A DNA stretch of 64,000 nt from Thereva unica (lineage: Eukaryota; Arthropoda; Insecta; Diptera; Therevidae). Shown one piece after another: positions 53,420-64,000 of this stretch. The stretch is from assembly GCA_949987705.1 (NCBI GenBank), contig CATLJY010000253.1:62001-126000 (forward strand), given 5' to 3'. The first letter of the stretch is position 1, and every line of letters begins with the position of its first letter. A model generated the notes under the pieces. That model had not been told where the DNA came from. It made no database searches and saw only the letters and a program-made list of their open reading frames with translations. The translations under genes and the position numbers were made by a program.

Positions 53420-55585
53420 ATCAAGAAGCCTTTTTATTTTTGATAAAGAAAATAAATTTAAATTTTTAGTTGATACAGGAGCCGAATTATCCGTCATCCC
53501 AAATACATACTATGGAAAATATAAAAAGGACCCAGATTTAATTCTAACTGCAGCTAACGGATCGTCTATCCATACATATGGAACAAAACTTTTAAAAATA
53601 GAATTTGGTTTAAGACGAGACTTTACTTTTCCATTTATTATTGCAAACGTCAACAAACCTATTATCGGCCCAGATTTTCTGGTTCAATTTAATTTACTTG
53701 TTGATATGTAAAATAGAAAAGTGATAGATGGTACTACAGATTTTAGTGTTAACGGAATCATGATTAAGACAAACTCCCCTTCACCCAGACATTTTTCTGT
53801 GGACAGTGATTATGGTAATATTTTGTCTAGATTCCCTTCACTTACTCAACCTCCACGATATGATTTACCTGTGAGACATAACGTAGTGCATACCATCGTT
53901 ACTAAAGGACAACTACCTTTTTCAATAGCCAGACGATTAGGCACGAATAAATTTAAAATAGCAAAATTAGAATTTGACACCACATGGTTAAATTAGGATT
54001 ATGTAGAAGCTCTTCATCATCTGTCTCATCAGTATTACACCTGGTCCCGAAAAAGAATTCTTCAGACTGGCGACCATGAGGAGACTATCGGAGATTAAAT
54101 TCAATTACAATTCCGGATAGGTATCCAATTCCCCACATTCAAAATTTTACGTTGAATTTGGATGGTTGTAGTGTGTTTTCGAAAATTGATTTAGTCAGAG
54201 CTTATCACCACATACCAGTAGCGGAGGAAGACGTTTTCAAAACAGCAATTACTACACCTTTCGCCTTATTCGAATTCACTCGAATGCCCTTTGGTCTCAG
54301 AAACGCTGCCAAAACATTCCAACGTTTTATGGACAAAGTTTTGCACGGTTTAGAATTTGTTTTTGTCTACATTGACGATATTCTTGTGGCGAGAGTGAGG
54401 AAGAACACAAAGACCATTTAAAGCAAGTGTTCACCCGATTAGAGGAATTTGGAATAAACTTTAATCCAGGGAAATGCCTTTTCGGAGTAAATTCAATTGA
54501 TTTTCTAAACCACAAAATTACAAAAGACGGGATTCTTCCATCTGAAGACAGAATTAAATTTATTCAAAATTTTCCGTCGCCAGATTCAATTAAACAAGTT
54601 CAAAAATTCATCGGAATGGTCAATTATTTCCACAGATTCATTCCACAGAGCGAAATTGTTAGGTCCTATTCATATTCAGCTAGCGAAAGAGCTTAAGAAG
54701 AATAAAAAGGTTAAAACTTTTGATTGAACGGAGGAATGTGAAAATGCATTCATTAAAGCCAAAGACGCTTTTATTACTGAAACATTATTAGTCCATCCGG
54801 CAGAGGAAGCTACTTTTCGATTGACTGTTGATGCGTGAAATATAGCAATCGGAGCAATGCTGGAACAATACAAGAACAAGGCTGAATCATTGGCATTTTA
54901 CTCAAAGAAATTGAGTGCAGCAGAAAGAAACTATTCAACGTTCGATAGAGAGCTTTTAGCTGTATACTCAGCAATTAAGCACTTCAGACATTTCTTGGAA
55001 GGTCGCGATTTTACAGTGTTCACAGACCACAAGCCCTTAACCTCGGCAATTTGGACAAAAGCTGAAAGAAGTCCAAGGCAAGCGAGGCACTTAGATTATA
55101 TCACCCAATTTACATCTGACATCAAACATATTAAAGGGGAATCTAACGTCGTGGCAGACGCTTTATCACGGGTAGATGCAGAAAATATGGATTGCGACGG
55201 GATTAACGAGAATCAAGTTGATTTGGACATTATCGCAAAAGAGCAAAAGGATGACATTGAATTACAACATTTAATTGAGAATTCAAACGGAAATTCAAAA
55301 TTCGTATTAAGAGAAGCAGATGTACCTTCATCTAGAAATAAAATTTGGATAGAATGTTCCACTGAAAGAGATCATCCATTCCTTCCAGTGGGTATGCGGA
55401 AAAATATATTTGATATGTTACACAATTTGTCACATCCAGGCATTCGAAGTCCGAGGAAATTGATTGCAAGTAGATACTTTTGGCCTAGGATGAACTCAGA
55501 TATTAATTTATGGGCAAAATCTTGCATAGCATGTCAAAAAGCAAAAATAAATAGACATACGAAATCTCCAGTGCAAAAAAATTAA
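53420..55585 (+). pseudogene. pol: Gypsy 3 protease, reverse transcriptase and RNase H
   Basis: Protease: FKFLVDTGAELSVIPN near 53460, ending with PIIGPDFLVQFNLLVD before a stop at about 53709. RT: YDLPVRHNVVHTIVTKG, LVPKKNSSDWRP followed by a stop where Cys is expected, [31 protein letters not shown], catalytic [10 protein letters not shown], then FLNHKITKDGILPSEDRI. RNase H: KAESLAFYSKKLSAAERNYS, VFTDHKPLTSAI and DALSRVD. The integrase zinc module (HPGIRSPRKLIASRYFWP, CIACQKAK) follows. There are at least five frameshifts or stops. Confidence 0.85.
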
Positions 55586-56500
55586 GATACCGTCAGGAAG
55601 GTTTGAACATATTCACCGTTGGCCCCTTACATTCGGCGGAAGGATTTATGTATCTATTAACAGTTGTGGATAGGTTTACCAGGTGGCCAGAGCTGTATCC
55701 TTTGAAAAGTATCACCGCAAACATAGTTGTAAGGACGTTGTACGAACAATACTTTCCGAGATTTGGGATTCCGTTAACAGTAACCACTGATCAGAGAGGC
55801 CAGTTTGAAGGGAAACTTTTCGAAGAATTTTCAAAGTTTTTAGGAACTCATAAAATTGGAACAGCGGCTTATCATCCACAATCGAACGGAATGGTGGAGA
55901 CTCCACAGGCAATTGAAAACAGCACTCAAAGCTCAGATGGATAGTCCAAATTGGTTGTTACACATTCCAGCTTTATTGTTAGTTTTCGCACCACGGTTAA
56001 GGAAGATCTTAAATGTAGCCCAGCTGAGTTAGGGTATGGACAGACATTACGAATTATAGGGAAATTCTTTGTCAGGAATCAAGAAAGCATATCCGATCCA
56101 GCAAGTTTAGTAACGCAATTACGAGACCATATGAGAAATATTATTCCAACTGATTCTCGGGAACAAAAGAAAAATTACTATATACCAAAAGGATTAGAGG
56201 ACCGTGAATTTGTTTTTCTGAGGGTAGATAGAGGTAAAAGTTGCTTACAGAAGCCATATGAAGGTCCATTCCAGGTCATTAAAAGAAATGAGAAGAATTT
56301 TTCCATTAACGCCAACGGGAAGATGATCGTAGTATCAATCGATAGACTGAAGCCTGCTTTCATTGAGAAAATAGATGACACTATCAAACCGGTAACAAGA
56401 AGTTCAAGAAAACGAGTTTCATTTCAATTTATTGTAATATTAGAAAGAGTTCTGGTAATTGTTATCGTTAAATTGATTGTTAAACATTCATGGACGCTCG
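55586..56500 (+). pseudogene. pol: Gypsy 3 integrase core and C-terminus
   Basis: The core begins GPLHSAEGFMYLLTVVDRFT and includes ITANIVVRTLYEQYFPRFG, TTDQRGQFEGKLFEEF and GTAAYHPQSNGMVE, the Glu-bearing helix. The stretch just before GPLH, which should hold the first Asp, is damaged. A frameshift near 55900 leads to KEDLKCSPAELGYGQTLRI and the GPFQVI region with RLKPAF. It ends just before the polypurine tract gaaggggga at 56505. Confidence 0.8.
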
Positions 56501-56514
56501 CGCTGAAGGGGGAG

Positions 56515-56770
56515 TTATGTAGCGGTTTGCTACTAGTTATTAATTTATGTTCGTTATTGTAGCAAGTTTATTCAACATTCAATTCAGTTCCTGTACTAGT
56601 AATTTTGAGTACAGTGTTTTTAATAAGTTAAAAATTATATTTTCACTTCTACTTAGAAATACACTTTAGGAATACTGAATCAGATATCACATACGTAGAC
56701 ACTGAACACACAAATGATTTTCAAAAACATAGACACACAAAAGTTGTCATTTAAAATAAAATAAAATAGA
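56515..56770 (+). repeat. 3' LTR of Gypsy 3
   Basis: Follows a polypurine tract (gaaggggga) and begins tgtagcggtttgctac at 56518. The end is not defined but lies near 56770. This is the same LTR family as the split copy at 17978-18034 and 40771-40950. Confidence 0.7.
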
Positions 56771-57311
56771 AATTGACTTTTTGCAAAAATGTGAACTTTT
56801 CCGAAAAAAAATTGACGGAAAAATGCAAAAATTCATTTTTTTTCACTTTTTCATTTTTTTGAGATTTTGTGTGCATATAAAAATTTCATATTTTAACCGC
56901 TGGTAGCCAATATCATAACGAACAACCTCTATTTTTTCGATTTTTTCGGACCTACACATGCCGAGATATACGCATCTATACAGTGGAAATCGGTTAACAC
57001 GAAATGGTGGGGCCGGGATGAAGATTTCGCGGTATCCGAATTTCGTATTAACCGTTGTCTTTGAAATACGATAATAATAACCGAGTTAACCCCGGGTGTT
57101 GTGGCGCAGCGCAGCCGCACAACACAACATTGATTCGCCACCCAACACATAAGTAGTTATCTAAAAAGAAATTAATTAAAAAATAAAATATATATAGATA
57201 TACCTATAAAAAGAAAATAAATATGACAGATAATTTATGAAACTTAAGTCAAAACTGACAGCTAACTTGGATGGCAAAAGAAGAAAAGTTTTTAGTACAA
57301 ATTGTACAGGG
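56771..57311. other. non-coding; pogo/Tigger-like end at 56981
   Basis: cagtggaaatcggttaacac, preceded by ta, resembles a pogo/Tigger terminal repeat. The sequence on to about 57085 has further gttaacc/ggttaac motifs, but no opposite end was found. Otherwise AT-rich. Confidence 0.35.
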
Positions 57312-57893
57312 TGTCAGGTGTGACATGATTAAAAACAACAAGTAGAATAGAGCTTAAAAGCATTTTGGTAATAATAAAATAAACATAGGAAGCAAGGCGT
57401 TAAAGCTTTATTACTATAAAAAGCCGACGGAAATAAGGAACATTGCTCATTACTGAACTGGGGATTACCAGACAAACTAAGAGCCTCTACACAAATAAGG
57501 TTTAGATCGCAGGTTGGGGATTACTAAACTGCGCGTTGTTAGGAGTAGTACCCAATTTATTCTACATACATATCAATTCGAGTTGAAGTCCACAGATAGG
57601 GTCTAGCGTGCAGGTTGGGGATTACCAAACTGCAGTTTATTAGGTGTATTACACTTGTGGTTTCAATTCGAATTGCAGATAAGCAATTTGAAAAAGATTA
57701 TATTGTTGATTGTTAGAAAAGTTAATTGAGTTCATTTCATTCTTGTTTGATTGTGTTTAAAGAACTTAATTTGATTGTAATAAACAGAATATATTATTTC
57801 AAAGAACGTGTTTTTATTTCAATAAGTGTGCTTCAAGCAAACGAAGCAAATTAACTGGCATTAACTACTCAATATCAAGCAAGGGATATTGAA
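57312..57893 (+). repeat. probable 5' LTR of BEL/Pao 2
   Basis: Starts tgtcaggtgtgacatg (guess), has ctataaaaag near 57413 and ends ttgaaca before the primer site. It carries three copies of a ggttggggattaccaaactgc-like motif (about 57460, 57512 and 57615). No 3' LTR is present to confirm the borders. Confidence 0.5.
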
Positions 57894-57895
57894 CA

Positions 57896-57915
57896 TGGTC
57901 CTTCGAGCCGGATCG
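57896..57915 (+). promoter_or_regulatory. primer-binding site of BEL/Pao 2
   Basis: tggtccttcgagccggatcg is a typical BEL/Pao primer site. It lies two bases after the LTR CA end and about 115 bp before gag. Confidence 0.75.
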
Positions 57916-58010
57916 TTGTAGCCAAGCACATTTATTGAAAGCAATATACAGTTAATTAAATAATTTAATAAAATCCACTTCCAATAATACAATATTCAAA
58001 TCATTTCAAA

Positions 58011-61000
58011 ATGAACGCTTTGCTAAAATCGCAGAAGACATTGCAGGCTAATTTAACTAAAGCGATTGCAAATGTTAAAAAAACTGGTCAAGCAAGACGT
58101 ACTGAAGGATATTTTACAGGCTGCATTGAAAATGTTAAAGAATTTTGGAGACAGTTCTTGGAGAATCACGAGCAAATATACAGACTCGAAGATAAGGAAT
58201 CAGACCACGAACGGGTAGCGACGTAGGGCTGCGGAGAAGAGACTACCAGCGACGGAATTACCCAAATTCAATGGGAATTTCAGTGAGTGGAGAAATTTCC
58301 GCGATAGTTTTACTTCCATGATTCACGATGACCCTCATATCCCTTTAATTCAAAAACTCCAATATTTACGATCATGTCTCTCTGGAGAACCGCATCGTTT
58401 ATTGGATCTATATGATGTTTCTGGTGACAATTATCAAGCTGCCTGGGATGAGATTGTTAAACGCTATGATAACAAGCGAGTGTTAGTTACTACGCATCTA
58501 AAGGCTTTACTAACACAAACCAACACCGTAAAGGAGTCTGAACGAGACTTAAAGGACTTGCTAGATACCACCAAGAGACGGTTGCACGAGTTGGCATCAC
58601 TAGGAAATCCAGTACAACATTGGGATCAAATTGTTGTATGCCTGTTAACTACACGTCTACCAGAAGAAACTAAAAGAATTTGGGAGCAAAGAATTGCAAC
58701 ATCGTCAGAACATCCTGCATTAAACAAGATGTTTGAATTTTTAGAAGAAAGACTCCGAATGCATGAAGCCTTACGAGATGGAAAGGCCGCGCAGTCTAAA
58801 CATAGAGACATGCTGGTGCCTAGGAAGTCTTCTACTTATCATTCCAGTGAGCAAACGAATTGTAGTATTTGCAAAGGCCAGCATCTGACTTATCAGTGTG
58901 GTCGGTTAAAACGATTAAACAGCAACGAAAGGCGCAAGATGCTTATAAAGTATGGCATTTGTTTAAATGAATCTTGCATTGCCGGTCAAGAATGTTCTTT
59001 ATGCAATCAAGATCACAAGTTGCACAAATGTGATCGAAAAGAAAGATGTTCTGCAAGCACATAATCTATGTGGTAATTGCCTACGACCGCATCCGGAATC
59101 CATATGTCCATATAAGAGTGGATGTTATAAGTGTCATAAACGACACCATACGTGGTTGCATGAAGATGCTAATGCACCGCCGAGCCCAGCTCCTAATACC
59201 GGTACAACTACAGCAATACCCTGTGCTACAAGATGTAATCTACTTAATAAGAATACGGAAGCACTATTGGCTACCGCTACAGTACTCGTGAAAGGACAAC
59301 TACTTCGCGCTTTAGTCGATTTGGGTTCTCAAAGCTCCTTTATCTCTCAAGCAGCATAACAAGCATTGAAACTTAAGGGGTCACCAGCATCACTTAATGT
59401 CAGAGGATTAGATTCGATTAAGGTAGCAGAAGCTAGAAAGAGCGCTATAATAAAGTTAAGATCTCCTGTGACACCTAATTTTGAACTTCCGGTAGAGGCC
59501 CCACTCGATACGCACATCACAATTGGGACTATATTAAAGGATTAAAATTAGCAGATCCACAATTTTTAGATACAGGTGCGATTGATCCGTTGCTGGGAGT
59601 AAAGGTCTATGCAAATATAATTTGCGGCAAGATAAAGAAAGGATCTTTAGATGCCCCCGTAGCCCAGAAAAAGAATTGGGTTGGATATTATTTGGGGAAA
59701 TGGTATCCATAAAAACAGCAGTCCATCACAAAAGTAATAATCTTGCACGTATGGCAACTACAGAAGCCAGCATCGAGCAGTCAAACAAACAAGTTCGTTT
59801 ATTCTGGGAATCAGAAGAGATAATAGGAACGCGGAGATGGACCGAAGAAGAACAACAATGTGAAGATTTCTATCAGAGGACACACAAAAGGTTGGAAATT
59901 GGTCAATATGAAGTCAGAATCCCTTTTAAGCAGAAGCCACAAGTGGGAGATTCTAAAAAAATGGCTATGAAGCGATTTGCACATACGGAACGCAAACTGT
60001 TACAGCAACCAAAGATGGGTGAGGAATACCGAAAATGCCTCAATGAATATCTGACGTTAAAGCATATGAATGTGCTCGATCCCGAAGAATTAATAACAAC
60101 GAATAAGGAACCTAGATACTATATGCCGCATCATGCCGTTATAAAGGAAAGTACAACAACCAAGTTGAGAGTTGTTTTCGACGCGTCTGCGAAATCTTCT
60201 AATGGCAAGTCAATAAATTAACAAATGATGACAGGGCCCACACTGCAATCAAAATTATATGCTACTCTGTTAAAATGGAGAAAGAATAAATATGCAGTAA
60301 CAGCGGATATAGAAAAAATGTACAGAATGATATTAGTACATAAAGATGATCGAAAGTTCCAAAGTATACTCTGGAGAGACCACCCGAATGAAAGCATTCG
60401 AACGTACGAATTAAATACAGTTACGTTTGGAACTTCTGCAGCTCCTTATCTTGTAATAAGGACCTTACAGCAAGTAGCAAAGGATGAAGAGAAGGAATTA
60501 GCGCTCCAAGACTTTTATGTCGATGATGTATTAACAGGTGCAGATAGTCTTGAAGAAACTAAAGAAGTCCAACAGCAATTAATTAAGATGTTAGCCCGTG
60601 GAAGGTTTCGACTCAGGAAGTGGACAGGAAATGACAACGAGGTTTTAAATTGGATACCAGTACAAGATCGAAAGACCATAGAGGTTCCTTTAACGTTTAA
60701 GGAGGACGGTCAAATCAAAGCATTGGGAATTCAATGGCATCCGTACCATGATCATTTTTCATATGCCTTCAAAGGTCAGGAATTTGAAAAAACTGCTACA
60801 ACTAAAAGGACAATTCTATCTCAAACCGCAAAGCTGTTCGATCCGCTTGGCTGGATAGCCCCGTGTGTTGTAGCGGCAAAGGTAATTATACAGAGGCTTT
60901 GGATGGCAGGCTGTTCTTGGGATCAAGAAGTTCCATCAGAATTTTCTAAAGAATGGGCAGAATTGAAAGGTCAATTAACCCATATTCGCGAAATAAAAGT

Positions 61001-62995
61001 TCCAAGATGGGTGCATTTACATAGCTCACAGGAGAATGTGCAATTGCATGGATTTTGTGATGCATCCATGGTAGCATATGCAACAGTAGTGTACATTCGA
61101 ATCATTGATAAGGATGAAAATACACATGTATCCTTATTAATGGCAAAAACTAAGGTGGCACCAACCAAACCAATTACCCTGCCAAGATTAGAATTGTGTG
61201 GTGCTGTTCTATTAAATAGGCTATTGCAGCAAGTGAAAACGGACATGCAATTGGGGGATATAGAATGTCACTCATGGACTGATTCAAAAATAGTTTTATC
61301 TTGGATAAAAAGTCATCCTCGAAAATGGCGAACATTTGTTGCAAACCGAACAGCAGAAATTCAAGAAAAGAGTCTAAAGAACACATGGAGATATGTACCG
61401 TCTCAAGATAACCCTGCTGATACAGCATCTAGATGGAGTCTACCGAAGAATCTCTTATGCAATGCATTGTGGTGGACTGGACCTGCCTGGTTGGAGGGTA
61501 CAGCAGAAAGTTGACCAATTGAGACATGTACCCAAGGTGACACCACATTAGAGATGGCGAATGTGAAGTCGCTGTTGACAACTCAGGAGCAACACGATGA
61601 ATTCGGGTTGATAGAGAAGTTTTCAAATTTTACAAAGTTGATACGAGTAACTGCTTACTGCTTACGATTTGTCAACAATGCCAAACAAGGCAATCAGAAA
61701 AGAACTGGGATATTTCAAGTATCCGAAATTGAAAGTGCGAAGATAAGGATATTACGATTGGCACAACAATTTATGTTCCCAAGAGAACGGATGCAATTAA
61801 AGAAGACGGGACGAGTAGACAAGCAGAGCAAGCTATTTAAACTTGATCCATTTCTTGATGAATACGAAATTATACGAGTAGGTGGCAGACTTAGAAGGTC
61901 TAATTTTTCATATGATAGCAAGCATCCTGTAGTATTACAACCTAGGACACATATCACAGGCATAATTATAGATAGATTTCATTTAGAGAGCCTTCATGGT
62001 GGAACTCAGCTGGTGCTCAATATAATCAGAAAGGAGTTCTGGATTATCAACGGATTAAACGCGGTAACATATCGAATTTACCGATGTACTACTTGTGCAA
62101 GGCATCGACCACATGTTCAGCAGCAAATTATGGGGGATCTTCCCACACCAAGGGTAACCCAAGCTCCTCCGTTTCAGAATAGTGGAGTTGATTATGCAGG
62201 ACCTATCACCCTACGGATGTCAAAACACAGAGGCGCTAAGACTTACAAGGGGTATATTTGCATATTTGTGTGCATGGCCACGAAGGCAATTCATATCGAA
62301 GCAGTATCCGATTTAACAACCGAAGCATTCATAGCTGCATTTCGCAGGTTTATTGGAAGAAGAAGGATGTGCTCAAACATGTATTCAGATAATGGGACAA
62401 ATTTCGTTGGAGCTGATAAGGCATTCAGACAAATGATGAAGGAAGTCCTTAAAGCAGGAACAGAAGCTACAGCAAAAGAATATGCAGAACGAGGTTTAAC
62501 TTGGCATTTTATTCCGCCATCAGCACCACACTTCGGAGGTCTGTGGGAAGCAACCGTCAAATCTATTAAACGTCATTTGCGAAGAATGGCAAATTCAAGC
62601 AATCTCACGTTTGAAGAATTAAATACGCTGCTGGTACAGATTGAAGCATGTTTAAATTCCAGGCCGATTCAAGCTTTATCGTCTGATCCTAACTGCATGG
62701 AAGCCTTAACCCCATGGCATTTTTTGATTGGGAGACCATTAGTTCAACCAGCCGAACCACTACAAGATGACAGGAACTTAGGAGTGGCAGATTGATGGAA
62801 GCAAATCCAAGTACTAAGGCAGGTGTTTTGGAAACGATGGTCACAGGAGTATTTGCTTCAGCTCCAGCAACGGACGAAATGGAATACTCCACAGCAAAAC
62901 GTGAGGATTGGACAGATGGTTATTCTTAAGGATGATAAACAGCCCCCTGCCAGCTGGCAATTGGGAAGAATAGAGAAGATTCATCCACAGCGATA
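58011..62995 (+). pseudogene. gag-pol: BEL/Pao 2 gag-pol polyprotein
   Basis: Gag starts MNALLKSQKTLQANLTKAI. After a frameshift near 58225 it continues PKFNGNFSEWRNFRDSFTS and FLEERLRMHEALRDG, with cysteine knuckles (CSICKGQHLTYQC, CGNCLRPHPESICPYKSGC). Protease ALVDLGSQSSFI precedes a stop at 59357. RT is LRVVFDASAKSSNGKS, a stop at 60219, ADIEKMYRMILVH, and catalytic DFYVDDVLTG. RNase H is LHGFCDASMVAYATVV. There is a stop at 61512. Integrase is [46 protein letters not shown] and [16 protein letters not shown], then a stop at 62793. The DUF5641-like end is cut at 62995. The stops are single-base changes in one frame, so decay is moderate. The 3' LTR is missing. Confidence 0.9.
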
Positions 62996-63203
62996 ATACA
63001 AAGGCCAATACAAAAAGTTATACCATTACTTATATAGGCACTGACTATAAGTGAACGATTGTAACATGCCTTGGAGAACAGATTACATAATAAAAAATAA
63101 AAAATTACATATACTCGTATGTAATAATAAATTGGGTGTTGCATAGGGTTTAGTAAAAATTTGGTATTTAAGTTAAACAATAATAATTATTTGTTCACAG
63201 AAA
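62996..63203. other. non-coding interval
   Basis: AT-rich sequence. It ends in ttatttgttcacag just before the ATG at 63204, which looks like a splice acceptor or chance. Confidence 0.3.
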
Positions 63204-63695
63204 ATGGAAGACGTTTTAATTTTGACTTGTGAAGACGATTGGGTGTTAGGGGATGAGCTCAGCATCCCGGTGACACCAGGCCGGTGGATGAACACAGAGG
63301 CACCACAAGATGTCCTGGCTGATTCCGAACTCCCAGAGGGAGCAGAGCATAGATTAGTAATAAGTCCAGCACGAGGTTGTGTATCACATGTAAGTCCAGC
63401 GAAAGGTAACAATGATCCAGTCAAAAAAAAAAATTAAGTACCCGTCACACCCGGAAGAAGTATCAATTGGGAGGAAGTGTTTGAATTCCAAGAAGTGGTG
63501 TCGCAAGAAGTGGTGTCGACAAACCAAGAGAATGATGTTGTGAACCCAAGAGATCAAAAATTTTGCACGGTGACGACCCAGGAAGGGGAATATGTAGATA
63601 TCCCTTACACAATAATGCCTAATCTCCAATGGCAAAACCAACCACGAACCAACCAACCAAAGTGTTGTTTCCTATTCCTTCTCATTGTAAATTGA
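63204..63695 (+). CDS. unrecognised ORF with one internal stop
   Basis: Two stretches in the same frame (63204-63437 and 63438-63695) are separated by one stop inside an A-run. The first is acidic (MEDVLILTCEDDWVLGDEL). Both contain a PVTPGR phrase (residues about 22-27 and again just after the stop). The second has repeated QEVVS and ends with a hydrophobic FLFLLIV tail. It matches nothing I recognise. A remnant exon, a retroelement accessory ORF or chance are all possible. Confidence 0.3.
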
Positions 63696-63725
63696 TTTAC
63701 CCGTCTCGCTGGTGTTTTGGTCGAC

Positions 63726-63854
63726 ATGGGTAACTTTCCGTATGTGTTAGTTAAACCATTTGAGTTACCGCATGAAATTCAGCGGGCAATTTATAGTCTA
63801 AGCTCCCACCGCAAAAAAAGGTACCCCATCGAACACCTCAAAACAATAAAGTGA
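63726..63854 (+). CDS. small unrecognised ORF (42 codons)
   Basis: An ATG-to-TGA frame (MGNFPYVLVKPFELPHEIQR to IEHLKTIK). The composition is protein-like, but no family is evident. It could be the C-terminal end of whatever the ORF at 63204 belonged to. Confidence 0.2.
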   Translation: MGNFPYVLVKPFELPHEIQRAIYSLSSHRKKRYPIEHLKTIK

Positions 63855-64000
63855 GATTGGCTGAAAAACATTTAAAAAACATGTAAAGCCCGCCAGACTA
63901 GTAAAAATTTGTTAATTGCTATTTTTTAAGAATTTTTGAATTTTGTTAAAAAACAATGATTTTACTTTCCAAAACACCTGTCTGAAATTTATACAGGTTG

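Noticed and set aside
1..64000. Host genes, tRNA, rRNA or biosynthetic clusters
   Set aside because: Every substantial ORF could be tied to a mobile element or remained unrecognised. No structural RNA gene was recognised by reading.

Overview
This window looks like repeat-rich nuclear DNA from an arthropod, most likely an insect. The evidence is the mix of transposable elements (BEL/Pao, Gypsy, CR1/Jockey-type and RTE-type non-LTR elements, piggyBac, PIF/Harbinger, hAT and an Academ-like element), short introns of about 55-61 bp with GT-AG borders, and an AT-rich base composition. I see no ordinary host gene, no rRNA or tRNA gene and no CRISPR array. Nearly every coding stretch belongs to a mobile element and carries frameshifts or stops. 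The species cannot be named from this sequence.

Layout. 1-3.1 kb: minus-strand Gypsy pol remnant, cut at its catalytic YxDD region by a small inverted-repeat element (3101-3444). 3.4-6.2 kb: non-coding, with a 120 bp hairpin MITE and a 1.2 kb long-TIR element. 6.2-7.0 kb: non-LTR RNase H fragment. 7.3-12.0 kb: RTE-type copy A, broken by an unidentified 1.7 kb insert, a hAT MITE and a larger non-autonomous hAT element that itself holds another MITE. 12.1-14.4 kb: Gypsy LTR/PBS/gag/protease remnant. 14.8-17.95 kb: PIF/Harbinger element with an intron-containing transposase and a convergent MADF/BESS gene.

18.0-40.8 kb is best read as one DNA transposon. It has inverted termini of about 460 bp, sits inside a split Gypsy LTR, and carries a multi-exon gene of a family recognised by EADT and GCD-like motifs; I infer an Academ-type (XPG/FEN-like nuclease) transposase. 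Four retrotransposons later landed in it: an RTE-type copy (18.24 kb) and a CR1-like copy (20.0 kb) in the left terminus, and two near-complete non-LTR elements (28.6 and 33.8 kb) in the gene. Removing them leaves roughly 8.7 kb.

41.8-52.25 kb: a piggyBac transposase split by a young BEL/Pao element (42.2-51.0 kb), whose integrase is in turn split by a 1.4 kb near-perfect palindrome. 52.5-56.8 kb: a Gypsy element whose 3' LTR belongs to the family that the Academ-like element hit. 57.3-63.0 kb: a second, older BEL/Pao element. 63.2-63.85 kb: small unrecognised ORFs.

The genes do not form a cellular pathway. What the window records is an insertion history with up to three or four nested layers. 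It can be ordered because many junctions keep target-site duplications or the interrupted reading frame.
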